From positions 8,901,601 through 8,965,600 of the forward strand of contig OX442324.1 of NCBI GenBank assembly GCA_949358305.1: DNA of 64,000 nucleotides, written 5' to 3'. This DNA is from Strigamia acuminata (lineage: Eukaryota; Arthropoda; Chilopoda; Geophilomorpha; Linotaeniidae). Of the stretch, positions 39,701-50,418 are shown piece after piece. The notes under the pieces were generated by a model. It saw only the letters and a program-made list of their open reading frames with translations. It had not been told where the DNA came from and ran no database searches. The translations under genes and the position numbers were made by a program. Numbering within the stretch: the first letter of the stretch is position 1; every line of letters starts with the position of its first letter.

Positions 39701-39841
39701 GATTTCACGAGACTCTAGTTATTTCTAATACAATAATCGTGTGCTGTGGCTGCACCGCGTGCTTGACCACCCGTCGTGCCAAGCATTTGTTTTTTTTCTC
39801 TTCTTTCATCGTGGTCACTTGTTTCGGCCTCGATTCGCCCG

Positions 39842-40338
39842 TGTAGCAGAGGAGTGCGCAATTATCAGCGTAATTGCTGATCGGAAGCGTGAAAATAAAC
39901 AGACGAGTCGTACTACGCGTACGAACGGGCGCGATACGACGCGTATCGACTTCAGCAAATGCGCGCAGCCTAATGCCGCTTATAAGCGCCAACAAATGCA
40001 CCTAAATGTGCACTAAATGAACGACAATGTTTAAAACAACAAAACAAGTTCAATACAAACATAATACATTACAAAAAGGTCCAATCTTGGAAGAAAATCA
40101 GCTAAGACACACACGGCTGTGTGTGTCGCCATCTTGGATTCAGATAACAGTGATGAAGGCACCCTGGTGCCGACAATTGACATTAGATATGAACAAATCA
40201 TTGAATTGAAGAACAAATCATATCAAAACGATACAAGAGTATGGAATTACATACGAGACATCGCTAAACTAACAATAATATCGAAATCAAAAGTATATAA
40301 ATAAATACATCGATAAAAATATGGTCTTTAGACCAACA
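39842..40338 (-). repeat. solo LTR (D/L clade, family M)
   Basis: 497 bp, on the minus strand TGTTGGTCTAAAGACC..to..CACTCCTCTGCTACA, flanked by a perfect GCCCG duplication (39837-39841 and 40339-40343) inside K. It carries CCAAGATGGCGAC (40137-40125) and the mini-ORF with a GTAATG donor at 60 nt. Absence of internal sequence indicates LTR-LTR recombination. Confidence 0.88.
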
Positions 40339-40343
40339 GCCCG

Positions 40344-41370
40344 TGCTACTTCCGCCGCTCGCCACCGTCGCATCCGCGGGCGCCGCTCGCCACAGTCGTG
40401 TCCGCGAGTCGTCGCGGCATCAGCGAGTCTCAGCCGCCCGCCGTTGGTGTGTTCTCGACCGCCTGCGATTGCCTGTCACCGCCAGTGTGCTCTTTCCTTC
40501 GGTCGCCAACATTCCTTTTTTTTTTTTTTTCCTCCTGGCGCTAATGCCGATGTCTCTTCGGCCGCTCGCTGACGGTGCTTGGTCAGGCATTTGGCCGTCT
40601 GCCGTCCCTGCTTCTGCATGAGGGAAAGTGGGCAGCTCGTCGCTGACCACATCCACGTGAGGACCCCTTGTCTCTTGCTGCTTTTATGTCCTCGCGTTGG
40701 CCGCTTGCCACGTTGGTGCCTGCATATACCGCTCCGCCACCTCTGAATCCCGTGGCCCGTTTTGCCACTCGTCATCCGCGCGTGTGCCCCGCTTTCGTGT
40801 GCACTGCATCTGCGAGTCCATGCGGCTCAGTTTGCGGCATTTAAGCATTCTATCCAAGAGCCGCCTCGCCTCGCATCTCAGCGATGGCGCGCTCGCCTCG
40901 CATCTCAGCGATGGCTCGCTCACCGCCTCGCATCTCAGCGATGGCTCGCTCACCGCCTCGCATCTCAGCGATGGCTCGCTCACCGCCTCGCATGTCAGCG
41001 ATGGCTCGCTCGCCGCCTTGCATCCTCGCGATGGCGCGCTTGCCGCCTCACATCCTCCCGATGGCTCGCAGCGCCACCTTTGCGTCTGCGTGGCCCGCTC
41101 GCCGCTCTCGCTTTGACCATCCTCGCGTCGACCGTTTGCCGCGCTGGCTTCGGTGTGGCCAGCTGCACTACCTCCGCGTTGCTTGCTGCGCCGCCTCCGC
41201 ATCCGCATGGCCGTTCACCGTTGCCGGACTCTGTTCGCTGCTTTGTCACCGGACCCGGTTCGCCGATCTTTGCCGCTGTTTTAGCGAGTCACCATCTCTG
41301 AACTCGGACTGCCGTCGGACACCGGATTCGGACCACTGCCTCCCCTTTCAACACCTTTAGGGGGAAGGCA
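40344..41370 (+). other. CpG-rich internal region of K with polypurine tract
   Basis: Very GC- and CpG-rich. Long open frames exist on both strands simply because stops are rare; their products are Arg/Ala/Ser-rich low complexity and I do not call genes. A T-run lies at 40515-40530. It ends in the polypurine tract TTAGGGGGAAGGCA (41357-41370) before the 3' LTR. Confidence 0.6.
40867..41072 (+). repeat. about 30-bp minisatellite
   Basis: About six to seven copies of CGCCTCGCATCTCAGCGATGG-CTCGCTCAC, the central four nearly identical and the outer ones diverged. Confidence 0.85.
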
Positions 41371-41605
41371 TGTTATGTATTCATAACAATCAATCTATTG
41401 CTTTTACATGCTATTGTACAGCAGGTTGCTAAGCGTGTGTGCTTAGCAACCTCGCTACCTTTTTTCCATAATAAATTACTTCACATTCGAAATCATAAGC
41501 GTAAAGACTTGGCTCTTGTTCTTTGGGGTTTTCAGCCTTCCAAGTTGACCATGCCATGAAGACTAGCCACATACTAGTTTGATAAGTAATAAGCAGTATA
41601 TTACA
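41371..41605 (+). repeat. 3' LTR of K
   Basis: 235 bp, about two differences from 32427-32661, followed by CCTAT. Confidence 0.88.
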
Positions 41606-41610
41606 CCTAT

Positions 41611-42618
41611 CACTTGAAATTTTCCATAATAGGAATTCATAGTAGTTGGCTTTATCATTCGCAATTCTTGAAACCATTTCTTATCGTTGCATAAATGAGC
41701 GCCACAAGCGCTGTCCCAGGTCCATTGTTGCCATGGGATCGTCGGTGTTGATGGCGGTTGATTGGATACTGTCATGACATCAAAAACGCCCGAAAATCCA
41801 GCCATTTGTCGTTCATTTGAGGATGCGCCTTGTCGATTTCGCGATTTTCGTCCTCTCGATCTCGTGTTACGCCCAGCACGAGCTTTTTCGTAATGTGACG
41901 GTGCCTGGGTGCAATCACGAATGAAATGGCCTGGTTGGCCACATCGATAACACGTGTAGCCAGGTGATGGTGATCCACGCTGTTGAACCGTTGAACTAGT
42001 CATAACTTCTGAGTCGTTCTTGGATACAGACGTCGTCATCAACCGCATCCGGCCTGCTTCACTAATAAAAGTTGACTTCACATTTCTTGTAGTGAATTTT
42101 GTGTTATCCCATGCATAAATCATTTTTACAACCACGTTATATCCAGTTGGGAGATCCTGAATAAGTTGAAAAGCAATTTCGTCATCATCAATTTTTCTCC
42201 CTGCAGCCTTTAACTGAGCTGCGGCATTTTCAACTCTGCTAATAAATGTCTCCATGTGCTCTCCGGTTTTAAAAGTCATTGACACGAAATTTTTCCGCAA
42301 CATTGCAATCCGGGCACGCGATTTCGGTTCGTACATCTCGGCGAGATAATCCCATGCAGCTAAAGGATCTTCTTTACTTGCACTTCGCAATAAATCCCGG
42401 ATTTCACGCTTTACTCTGTAATAAATATAACCCATGGCTTTATTCTTCTTTGCAGTAAATTCCTTAAGCTCGGTTGCATCTACCGGAGCTTTCGTTGCTT
42501 TATCAATGTGATCGGTGAGCGTTTGCGCCGCTAATAACATCTTCATATCGCTTTTCCATGCTTCGTAATTTAGGCCATCTAGTGGTGAAAATTTGAACAT
42601 TTCCGGTATCTTATCCAT
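41611..42618 (-). pseudogene. J Gag and protease start
   Basis: ATG at 42618 (MDKIPEMFKFSPLDGLNY). Copia Gag with the typical L-N-Y-E-A-W-K start, DLLRSASKEDPLAAWDYL, RARIAMLRKNF, and zinc knuckle CYRCGQPGHFIRDC, then WTWDSACGAHLCND. The protease triad here is D-S-A rather than D-S/T-G. The frame is open to the K insertion at 41610 and continues at 32421. Confidence 0.9.
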
Positions 42619-42893
42619 GACGTTTGTAATGGCGAAAACCGGTGAAAAAACAAAAAAACAAGAGTTAATAAACACGAAATAATATCACTCAAATGTCAAT
42701 ATGTCCATAAACTGAAAGATATCACTATTCTGTCCAGTTTCTGCTCACTAAAACGTCGTATTTAGACATGAAGGGGCGTGACTCGCGATAATTCCTCGTC
42801 CCGAACTCGTAATGTTGTCTCGAACTCGATTCGGCTCCTCACTACTGTAATTTTCCACACAAACTCGCCTGAAGTCTTCTAGAATGCGTTGTA

Positions 42894-42905
42894 GGACCCA
42901 TAACC
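42894..42905 (-). other. internal-type primer binding site of J
   Basis: Minus strand GGTTATGGGTCC, two bases after the LTR end. This resembles the Drosophila copia PBS, which pairs with the anticodon-arm region of initiator tRNA-Met (half-tRNA primer), with one G:U-type difference. Confidence 0.7.
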
Positions 42906-42907
42906 TT

Positions 42908-42921
42908 TGTTGGCGCATATT
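42908..42921 (-). repeat. stub of the 5' LTR of J
   Basis: TGTTGGCGCATATTA on the plus strand matches the start of 1814-2005; the remainder is replaced by the Tc1/mariner relic. Confidence 0.65.
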
Positions 42922-42922
42922 A

Positions 42923-43763
42923 AGGTGCGGCACAAAAAATTATGAACACGTGAAATTTGTTTGTTTTGAATTGATCTCGTCATTTTATGGTTTTCTAACC
43001 TATTCCAATCGTTTTTTCACATCAAAATAAGCAAGAAACCTTGTTTTTTAACATGGAAACTTTTATTTTTCTCTCGCAATCAACTAAAATGAAAAACACC
43101 CTGGTTCAAAAAATTATGAACAGTTGGTTAACAATGATTTATGACAATGTAGGCAATGATTTAGTACCATTTAATACCAAATAAAGTTACCCTACTTTAG
43201 TATAACTATGTACACCCTGTCTAACATGGAATTAATTAGTGATTTTAATGTGGTGTTAACATGGTCTCCGACGCATTTTTCATTTGATTGTAAATAAAAA
43301 TCAGTCTGCTCGAAAAATTGCTAATGAATTGAGTGTAAATGTATAAAATACCACATTTACTTGAGTTTTGAAGAAGAATGACAGTAGTAAGTAGATGAAA
43401 AAGAAGGCAAAACCCTTCCTAAAAAAGAAGCACAAAGAAGACCTTTGAAAAATACTCCTCTTCTTTATTTAAATTATGCCAATAGTATTTATTGCCATCT
43501 GGGTCATTAAGGTTGAACTTTTTTCATCACAGAAAATTATTTTTCTCCATTCTGCATCCCAGGTTTGATATTTTTTTGCCCACTTTAATCTGTCTTCTTT
43601 GTGCTTCTTTTTTAGGAGGGGTTTTGCCTTCTTTTTCATCTACTTACTACTGTCATTCTTCTTCAAAACTCAAGTAAATGTGGTATTTTATACATTTACA
43701 CTCAATTCATTAGCAATTTTTCGAGCAGACTGATTTTTATTTACAGTCAAATGAAAAATGCGT
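42923..43763. mobile_element. Tc1/mariner snap-back relic
   Basis: Two direct copies of CAAAAAATTATGAACA (42933-42948, 43107-43122) look like Tc1/mariner terminal sequence. A 172-bp inverted repeat (43271-43442 against 43592-43763, about two mismatches) flanks 149 bp. The minus strand of the right arm and centre encodes a Tc1-like transposase fragment (SARKIANELSVNV, KKHKEDRLKWAKKYQTWDAE, W-R-K-I-I-F-C-D-E-K). Inverted duplication of a transposase segment implies an aberrant transposition or repair product. Confidence 0.75.
43448..43763 (-). pseudogene. Tc1/mariner transposase fragment
   Basis: Covers the end of the DNA-binding region and the first catalytic D (IFCDEK, normally IFSDEK), followed after a one-base frameshift by FNLNDPDGNKYYWHNL. 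Stops occur in the N-terminal part. The left arm repeats its first half on the plus strand. Too damaged to be functional. Confidence 0.8.
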
Positions 43764-45153
43764 TCTTTTGTTTTAACTTTTCAAAGTCGGGCTTCTGGTC
43801 GCTCAATTTGATGTAATAGAGTCTGTCCTTTTTAACTGCTTCCATCAACTGCCTTTTCCACTGAGGATCGTAAATTTTGACCAGACCTGAACCGATGGCG
43901 ATTTTGCATCTTGCTTCATCAATGCACGGCCCCGACAATAAATTTCTCCTCAAATCCGGCGCGTAATAAACTTTCTTCATTGTGATTGGAATTGTGTCGT
44001 TTCCAACTAAACACATTACGCAAACGTCTCCAACGCCTTGAATTTGGATTAAAGTCTTTTTATCTGCTTGGCTTATTGTCCCTGTTGTTTCTTTAAAGTT
44101 GTAGAATTGGGTTCTGTCTTTACAGAAATGTCCAGTGGCCCCGGTGTCGTAGATCCAATAATTGTTGGCTGCACTGCACTGCAACATCTCTTCTTCACTC
44201 AATTCGGTGAGAAATCCGACATCCAACATGTTAGTGTCCAATTCTTCCGCAGTATTCGTGTTCAAATTGCTGTTTGGTGCGAATTGCACTAGACAATCCT
44301 TCGCCCAATGTCCCTGCTGGTTGCAGCGAAAACACGGCCCCCGTCCCGATGATCCGGTTGTATTTCCTTTGAAATTTCTGGTGTTTTTGCCGCCTCGATA
44401 ATTCGATCTGCCGCCTTTTTGTCCGCCTCGATATCCCTGATTGTTTTCACTATTGTTTCCTTGTTGCTGTTGGAATTTCGGCGAATTATCCACATTCTTG
44501 GTGTTGGAAGTATTCGGTCCTGTGCTGAAAGCATCTATAATTGGTCCTTGCCCCGAATCTCGCTTTTGTTGCGCAAGTCTTCCTTCTTCGGCGACCAATT
44601 CGGCTTCCACTTTCTCCAACGTGAAATTCGCGTCTTCCCATCTGTAAATAGTCTGGACAATGGACTGGTACTCTTGTGGCAAATATCGAATCAACTGGAA
44701 AGCTTGATATAAGTCCTCCAATTTGTGTTAGACGTCGGCAAGCTTCTTCGCCGCATTTCGTATCTTTGCTGCGAAGACTCCGATCGTTTCCGTCGCTGGG
44801 TCGTATTTCAGACTAACAAATTCGTCCAACAAACGAATAATCCGCGCTCTTGAGACTGGTTCGAAGTTGGCTTTCAGTGTGTCCCAAGCTTTCTTGGCGT
44901 CGTCGATCCGGCTGAGCAATTCGTGATACTGCTCCTCTATCGAGTAGTAAATCAAGCTGAACGCTCTTCCTTGTCGTAACTTGAAATCTGAGCGGTCGCG
45001 CCAAGATGCTCCAGGTGCCAATGCTTCTTCTGTCCCATCGGTGAACGCCCAGCATCCGTGATGCATCAAAAGGACTTTGATTTGCTGTTTCCAGCTGTCA
45101 TAGTTTGTTCTGTTCAGCAGTGTGATCTTCCTTTCTGGTTTGTCCGTATCCAT
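43764..45153 (-). pseudogene. copia element I: Gag and protease start, truncated
   Basis: ATG at 45153 (MDTDKPERKITLLNRTNYDSW). Copia Gag with one stop (TAA at about 44728, probably from CAA), zinc knuckle CFRCNQQGHWAKDC near 44333-44290, and retropepsin WIYDTGATGHFCKDRTQF, then flap residues MKKVYYAPDLRRNLLS. The frame ends where the Tc1 relic begins. No integrase or RT is found, so the rest is lost. Distinct from J and from the A/C and D/L groups. Confidence 0.88.
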
Positions 45154-46888
45154 TGTGAACTAAGTGTCCAACACTTGAAAAACACTGAACACACACTGAT
45201 TTCCTCAAAAACACTCTCAATACTGGATAATCGCAACAAAGTGCAGTGTTGCGATGTTAGTTCGCTCTTAAGATTATGTTAGTATTAATCCTAGTACAAC
45301 ACTAAACTAGTAATGTAATAATATCGAAAATAAACACAATAATTGTTCATAAATGTGGCGTCTTCGTCCCGCAAATTGTTCAATAGATTTCCCAGTGTTT
45401 TTCCAGTAGTTGTGCGCCGTTTCGAATTCCCCTATGGTTTCTGTCTCGTTCACACTTCACGTGTGGTTGGCGAGAAATACCGTCCTCGTGTCACTCTCGT
45501 AGAATCGTAGAAATTATCAGATGTCAAACACTGATATTGTCCGGAAATAAATTCAATTTGTCCAGTAATTTCCGGCTGCTTTTCATTTGTTTTGAAATTC
45601 CTTTCGTCCGTTCTCGTTTCGTTGGATTCCCGTTCACACTTCACGTGTGGTTGATGGGAATTTATCACCGTCGTCGACACGTCTTTCGCCCGAAAATAAT
45701 GTCACGTCGACGACACGTATTGCGCCTCGCAATACGGGAATAAATGTCCAAAAATAGGAAAAGAAAATCGTATTAATGAAATGCTTAATACTGCTCGAAC
45801 CCAATTAGTGTTCCTGTGTTGTCTGATGTCTAGTTGTCGCCTCTAAAATCGTGGATTATTGGCACAAACACAAGCTGGGATTTTCCTTCATGAGCGCCGC
45901 CATCTTGGATGATTAGAGCAGATTTCATTTGTGACCTCCAAATGACTTGAAATGCTTATCAAACACCCTGAACGTTTTTCCAACGTTATATCGGCCCATA
46001 ACCTTGTTGAATTCCAGTTGTTAATCATGCAAACAGCCAGTTCTGCAATGGTTTGGAAAAACATTAGTTGTGAAAGAAGCACACATCATCTTTACAGGTG
46101 AGAATCAAAACATCAAGTGAAGGTTTTATTCACTGGTCATGTGACCTTTACAATCAGTGCCACCTGTGGGCAACATATATAAACTACATGTAAACAAAAG
46201 CTGTGGCTATTCACACAGCCAAGTATAAACCGAAATACCGAACAAAGAACGTATTATCGCTTGATAACACGAACCAAATATGCGTACACTATAAGTGGCA
46301 ATTACATAACATATTCTAACACTGATTGGGTAAAGTGATCTAGTCCGGGGGAAGGAGGGAGCGGAGTGGTGTGGGAGAAGATGTAGAGAGAGTGCGGACA
46401 CGGACCAGGATGGTCGTGTGGTAAGAGTTTGTGACGATTCTACTTTTGGGCTAATTTATTAGTCCTTTTGAGATAGATAATTCGGTTTATACAAGACGTT
46501 GCTAAGTTTAGCAACAACCTAACCGAGATAAGCTACGGAAATCTTTACCAACATGAATACGTGATCGAATAGAAATAACTTACAGTTTTAGTGTGCCATA
46601 ACATATTTATTACTAAATATTAATGATAACAAAGATGGGTTCTGGACGCGTGTAAACGGGCGGCATCAGCTGGTTGAGGATCCGGGCGAAGCCAAGGGAT
46701 ACGGCTGACTTGCGGCATCGTCACAAATATCGCTACGGAGACGTATTTGGTCCGCAGCTCGAGTATCTAATAATGCGAAGAGTCCTTCGCATAAGTAGGA
46801 ATATTCAGCAGAATATTCCATGTTCCAAATGAATAAAAGTAAAGTAATTAGTGGAATACAACAAATGAATTGTTGTATAAATATTAAT
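45154..46888 (-). other. leader and LTR-like region of I, boundaries unresolved
   Basis: No coding sequence. Minus-strand landmarks suggest an LTR promoter: TATATA near 46172, then CCAAGATGGCGGCGC at 45908-45894. A 22-bp segment with a CACAC-TTCA-CGTGTG hairpin occurs twice (45448-45469 and 45632-45653). I found no PBS and no paired LTR. On the plus strand there is a purine tract (46349-46372) with no clear context. Confidence 0.35.
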
Positions 46889-47370
46889 TGGGCGGGGACC
46901 GTCACGACAATTGAGAGAACGTCGCGGGAGTTGTTGAGACTCCATCCGCCAGCATGCCTTACGACGACAAGATCTCGTGATCAGGCGCCGAGTATTTAAT
47001 TGTGTGCTTTAACTCGCTATCGGTGGTACCAACCACCAGGTAAACATTTCTATGGACTTACCGGTATAAAAAGATATTGCCAATACAGGATTACTAATGC
47101 CCAAGTAATTTATTTAACACGACATATTTCATACATCGTTCACGGGTTACTAACCCGGAGGGTACGATGGGGCGGGGACCGTCACGACGGTCGAGAGAAC
47201 CATCGCGGGAAGATTTGACTCCTCCATCCGCCAGCATGCCTTACGATGGCGGGATCCAATGATCGAGCACCGGGTAAATATTAATCGGCCACTGCCGTTG
47301 GATTACCATTATCCAGGTAGTTGTTTCTCGCAACATCTTGAAGACATTACTCACGGGCTACCAACCCGGC
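46889..47370. repeat. diverged about 280-bp tandem duplication
   Basis: GGGCGGGGACCGTCACGAC..CATCCGCCAGCATGCCTTACGA starts at 46890 and again at 47170, with a second matching block (CACGGGTTACTAACCCGG/CACGGGCTACCAACCCGG) 3' of each. Similarity is patchy. Confidence 0.7.
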
Positions 47371-48180
47371 GTGTTACCTGTACATTAGGCCTTTACCGAC
47401 TTTTAACAAGCGGAAGGACCAATCGTAGAAAGACGGGAACCTGCGTGGGCTGTTTACAACAACCATCCTGCAGCGGACTGTGGCCAGTTAGCTGAGGGAC
47501 CTACTTTCATTTAGCAAGGTCGTACTGTATACGACCGTTATATTAAGCCACCGTACGAAGTCCTACTGTCCCGTAGAACAGCTGGCTAACGTTACGGGGC
47601 CATTTCATGCGGATGCATGTCTATTACCGGAGTTAGCCTTCCCGAAATAGCCCTACAACAGCAATAACAAATAGTAATGAATACTAACTGTGGAGAGCTG
47701 AGGTGGCCTGATGTGTCGATAGAGAAAGTGAAATCAAACGATAACAACAATTCAACTACAGACAGTATACAAGTTCAGTTATCAAGCCAGGGGGGTTAGT
47801 GGGTGAGAAACTGGAGCTTATATAGTTCTGTAGAACTACTAGATTGGCGACAGCCAATCAGCGTACGAATCGGCGGATTCGTGGGTCACTAGTCCGGACC
47901 TAATATATGACTATGTCCAGATGGGCCCAGTTGGGGGCAGGAAGGGTCCAATTGGTTCCCTTCAACAGGTAAGTAATGTAAATATTGATTCGATAGAATC
48001 AACTTGTCAAGTAAATAATACTTAATTTATGTCGAATAAAATAGTTATATTTTATTCACCGTGTCTAAATAATTATTTATCACACTATTTTTAGTTTTAT
48101 CGAGTTTGAATTACGCGCGTTTGTTAAACAGCGCCACCTATTGTGAACATTGATAACTACTGATTTGTAATCATCACACA
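46889..48180 (-). repeat. 3' LTR region of G (left limit uncertain)
   Basis: The right end is well placed: minus strand ACCGGGGGA then TGTGTGATGATTAC. A minus-strand TATA box (CTATATAAGC, 47825-47816) lies about 355 bp downstream. Without a 5' LTR copy I cannot fix the left end. Contains the tandem duplication listed next. Confidence 0.45.
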
Positions 48181-48189
48181 TCCCCCGGT
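48181..48189 (-). other. polypurine tract of G
   Basis: Minus strand CACCGGGGGA, directly followed by the TG of the LTR. The same CCGGGGGAC core recurs after pol (51407-51416) and between gag and pol (55672-55680). Confidence 0.6.
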
Positions 48190-48900
48190 GACAAGCATAG
48201 AGTTTACTAACTCTTGATTGTCATTCTTAATGGATAAGAATGTTCACCTAATTCTATCGAATTATTCCACTTGGTAAGTATTTTATTAACTTAATCACGT
48301 TATTTCTTTCAGAAACTTCGTCACCCGATTAGACTAATCGGCTTCCCTGTACAACGCAACTCCCGGTTGCTAAGCGACGAAAATGAACTCGTCCGAACAT
48401 GGATACATGTTCGAGAAAACTAATTTCGATAGAAATTTTATTTTCTCCATCAAATAAACTTCTTCACAGCTTATTAATTATTCAGATGATCAAATAAAAT
48501 AAATTTATGCAAAATTTTATTTATCGGAAAATCTAAACTACGAATTCTTTATTACGAATGTCATAAAAAAAATTAACGAATTTCAACTTGAAATTCTTTA
48601 ACGCTTCGATCAAAGCAAAATAAACACAAAGTTTCCACAAATAATTATGAAATTTGCAAATAAATCAAACAAACATATATTAATATGATTAGTTTAAATA
48701 AACATCCAAATTGGATTTGAAAACAAAACAAATTAAATTGAATCCAATCAACTATATTCTTATGAATATTTAAATAATTAGTTCAAGATCTTGAAACCAA
48801 ACAAACACAACACTCATGAGAATATTTCGTAATTGCAAAAAACACAACAAAACACTTGGATTATTTTTAGTCAAAAATAACGAATGTTAATTTGTCCCTT
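48190..48900 (-). other. AT-rich non-coding segment of G
   Basis: Lies between the accessory ORF stop and the polypurine tract. No ORF or repeat of note. Confidence 0.5.
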
Positions 48901-50418
48901 TTAATCCTTCTTTTCGACGTCAGTCGAATCTTTCTCTTCCTTCTTCTCGACTTCAGCAGAAGTCAGAAAATCAGACTCTTCAGTCGCCTCTGTCGAGACG
49001 GCGGAAAACACAGCTTCTTCCGGCGCTTCGATTTCATCCGGACTCGGAGGCGGAAACGGCATGTCGTCGAGAAGCTCAGCCACAAAATCAACGACGGAAA
49101 GCAGCTCTTCAGCGTCCTCGAACTGTGCCTCGTCCGAAGTTTCAGACTTAGGCGCGATAGGAGCGCTCGATACGTCGATTACGACCGCTGGAGGATCCTC
49201 CACGGGTTTGGACGACGCTTCTACGGCCTGTTGAAGCTTACGAGCTCGCCCTCGTGCCAAGATGTTGGTTTGTTGAACCTTGGCGATTTCTCTCGCTCGG
49301 TCGAGCGTCAGACAGCCTCGTCCACGCGACATCGTTCTCGGTCGAACGAATTCTTCCACGACCTCGCTTCCAACGCTGTCGGCGGCCTGGACAGTTTCAG
49401 TAGAAACTTCAGAGTCCTCGGACGGCGGCGGTGAATGTCGAAGGAGTTCGACTCTTACGCCGGCGTTGGCTTCAGCGCGGGTCCAGGTGAGGAAGCGCGG
49501 GTCGATGTACACAGCCTCGCCGCGGCTGTTTAGAAACAATCGGCACTTGGGGCAGTGAGCCCAACATCGCTTCTCGTTAGGCTTAATGCCCTTCACCACG
49601 TGGGGCTGAACCTCCTTGCGCCACGGCTCCGAACGCGGTCGCGTTTTCCTTCCACGGCAATTTGGACAACGCATCAAAGAAGAACCTGCGGATGCACCGC
49701 AGCATCACCCACAGCCGACGCAGAATGGGCAGATCGTCTCTGTTGCCTGGTCCGTTACGATGTTATCGTGCGGAATTCCTGCTGCCATGTCACGCTCGCA
49801 CTGTTCTTTGCGCAGGCGGGCCTTCTCGTCCTTCTTTCGTGCCTTATTGGCCGCTCGGTACTCGCGGTTGCGAGAAACAGGCTCCGAATAACGCAGAGCG
49901 CCCGGTGGCGGCTCGTTCCATCCGTATTCAGATGCAGAAGACTCAGCACCAGCAGGAAGACTCGCAACAAACGTTGATTGTCCTGCCAAAGTCGGTGCAG
50001 TCGTATTTGACGTGTTGGCAACGGTTGGCGCCACGCTTGCAGTTGGCGGCCGGAATTCTGGTGAATGCGGGGCCAACGGGACGTTGATAACGTTCGCGGG
50101 TGGATACGCCACTTGGGCCATCGGGGCCAATTGTGCCGACTCATAAACGGTTGGCTGTGCAGAAGTGGACGGGGCCTGCATCATCGCATTTAAGTCGAGC
50201 GGAAATCCGTCCGGATGGACGCTCAGCCAATTAAGCGTTGCGAGTTGCAGCGGCGTCAGGGCGTACATCGAGGCGGGCGCCGTCGGTATCGGTTGGGCCC
50301 TCATGTAAGCACGTTCTGCTGAACGGCGTTGCTCGTCACTAGACGAGGTGGACGAGCTGGAGCTTTCATGACGGTGTCGCCGATGACTCCGTTTTGAACG
50401 GTGTTTACCACTTCCCAT
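48901..50418 (-). CDS. accessory ORF of G with in-frame TGA and Cys cluster
   Basis: One frame of about 506 codons in the env position, interrupted only by a TGA at 49705-49707. The start is the ATG at 50418 (MGSGKHRSKRSHRRHRHE), which immediately follows CTGCAG, a splice-acceptor-like sequence, suggesting a spliced mRNA. The N-terminus is Lys/Arg/Ser-rich; the middle is Pro/Ala-rich. Around the TGA lies CPFCVGCG-stop-CCGAS..MRCPNCRGRK..CWAHCPKC, a set of CxxC pairs like a zinc ribbon. The C-terminus is acidic (Glu/Val/Ser), ending EKKEEKDSTDVEKKD. No transmembrane segment or signal peptide, so it is not an envelope protein. No family recognised; it may be a nuclear or nucleic-acid-binding accessory protein. 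Confidence 0.6.

Larger units (their letters stand above)
32427..41605 (+). mobile_element. non-autonomous LTR element K carrying B and a solo LTR
   Basis: Two 235-bp LTRs with about two differences, flanked by CCTAT (32422-32426 and 41606-41610) and inserted in the J protease region. After removing B and the solo LTR, the internal region is only about 1.45 kb (32662-32948, 39706-39836, 40344-41370). It has a PBS and a polypurine tract but no recognisable gag or pol, so K must be mobilised in trans. The 3' part is a CpG-rich, minisatellite-bearing segment of unknown origin. Confidence 0.88.
1814..42921 (-). mobile_element. copia element J, backbone of the nest, split by four insertions
   Basis: Old Ty1/copia retrotransposon. 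The 3' LTR is at 1814-2005, and only 14 bp of the 5' LTR remain (42908-42921), beginning with the same TGTTGGCGC as the 3' LTR. The coding pieces read continuously on the minus strand when the insertions with their 5-bp duplications are removed: K (CCTAT), L (ATCTT), D (AAACC) and C (probably TGGCC). The protein crosses each removed insertion sensibly, for example a chain entering L at ..YIRK and leaving it at KIGSMVHRFIP.., and leaving D at YQPKR... This is the direct evidence that the scattered minus-strand fragments are one element. Several stops and frameshifts make it a relic. Confidence 0.85.

Noticed and set aside
40867-41072. CRISPR-like array
   Set aside because: Repeats are contiguous with no unique spacers; it is a minisatellite in a eukaryotic transposon.
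40684-41360. Several overlapping long ORFs in the K interior
   Set aside because: Stop-poor CpG-rich DNA and a minisatellite explain them; products are low complexity and overlap on both strands.
49705-49707. Selenocysteine reading of the TGA
   Set aside because: The Cys-rich context invites it, but no SECIS-like structure was recognised and simple CGA-to-TGA decay or readthrough is far likelier.
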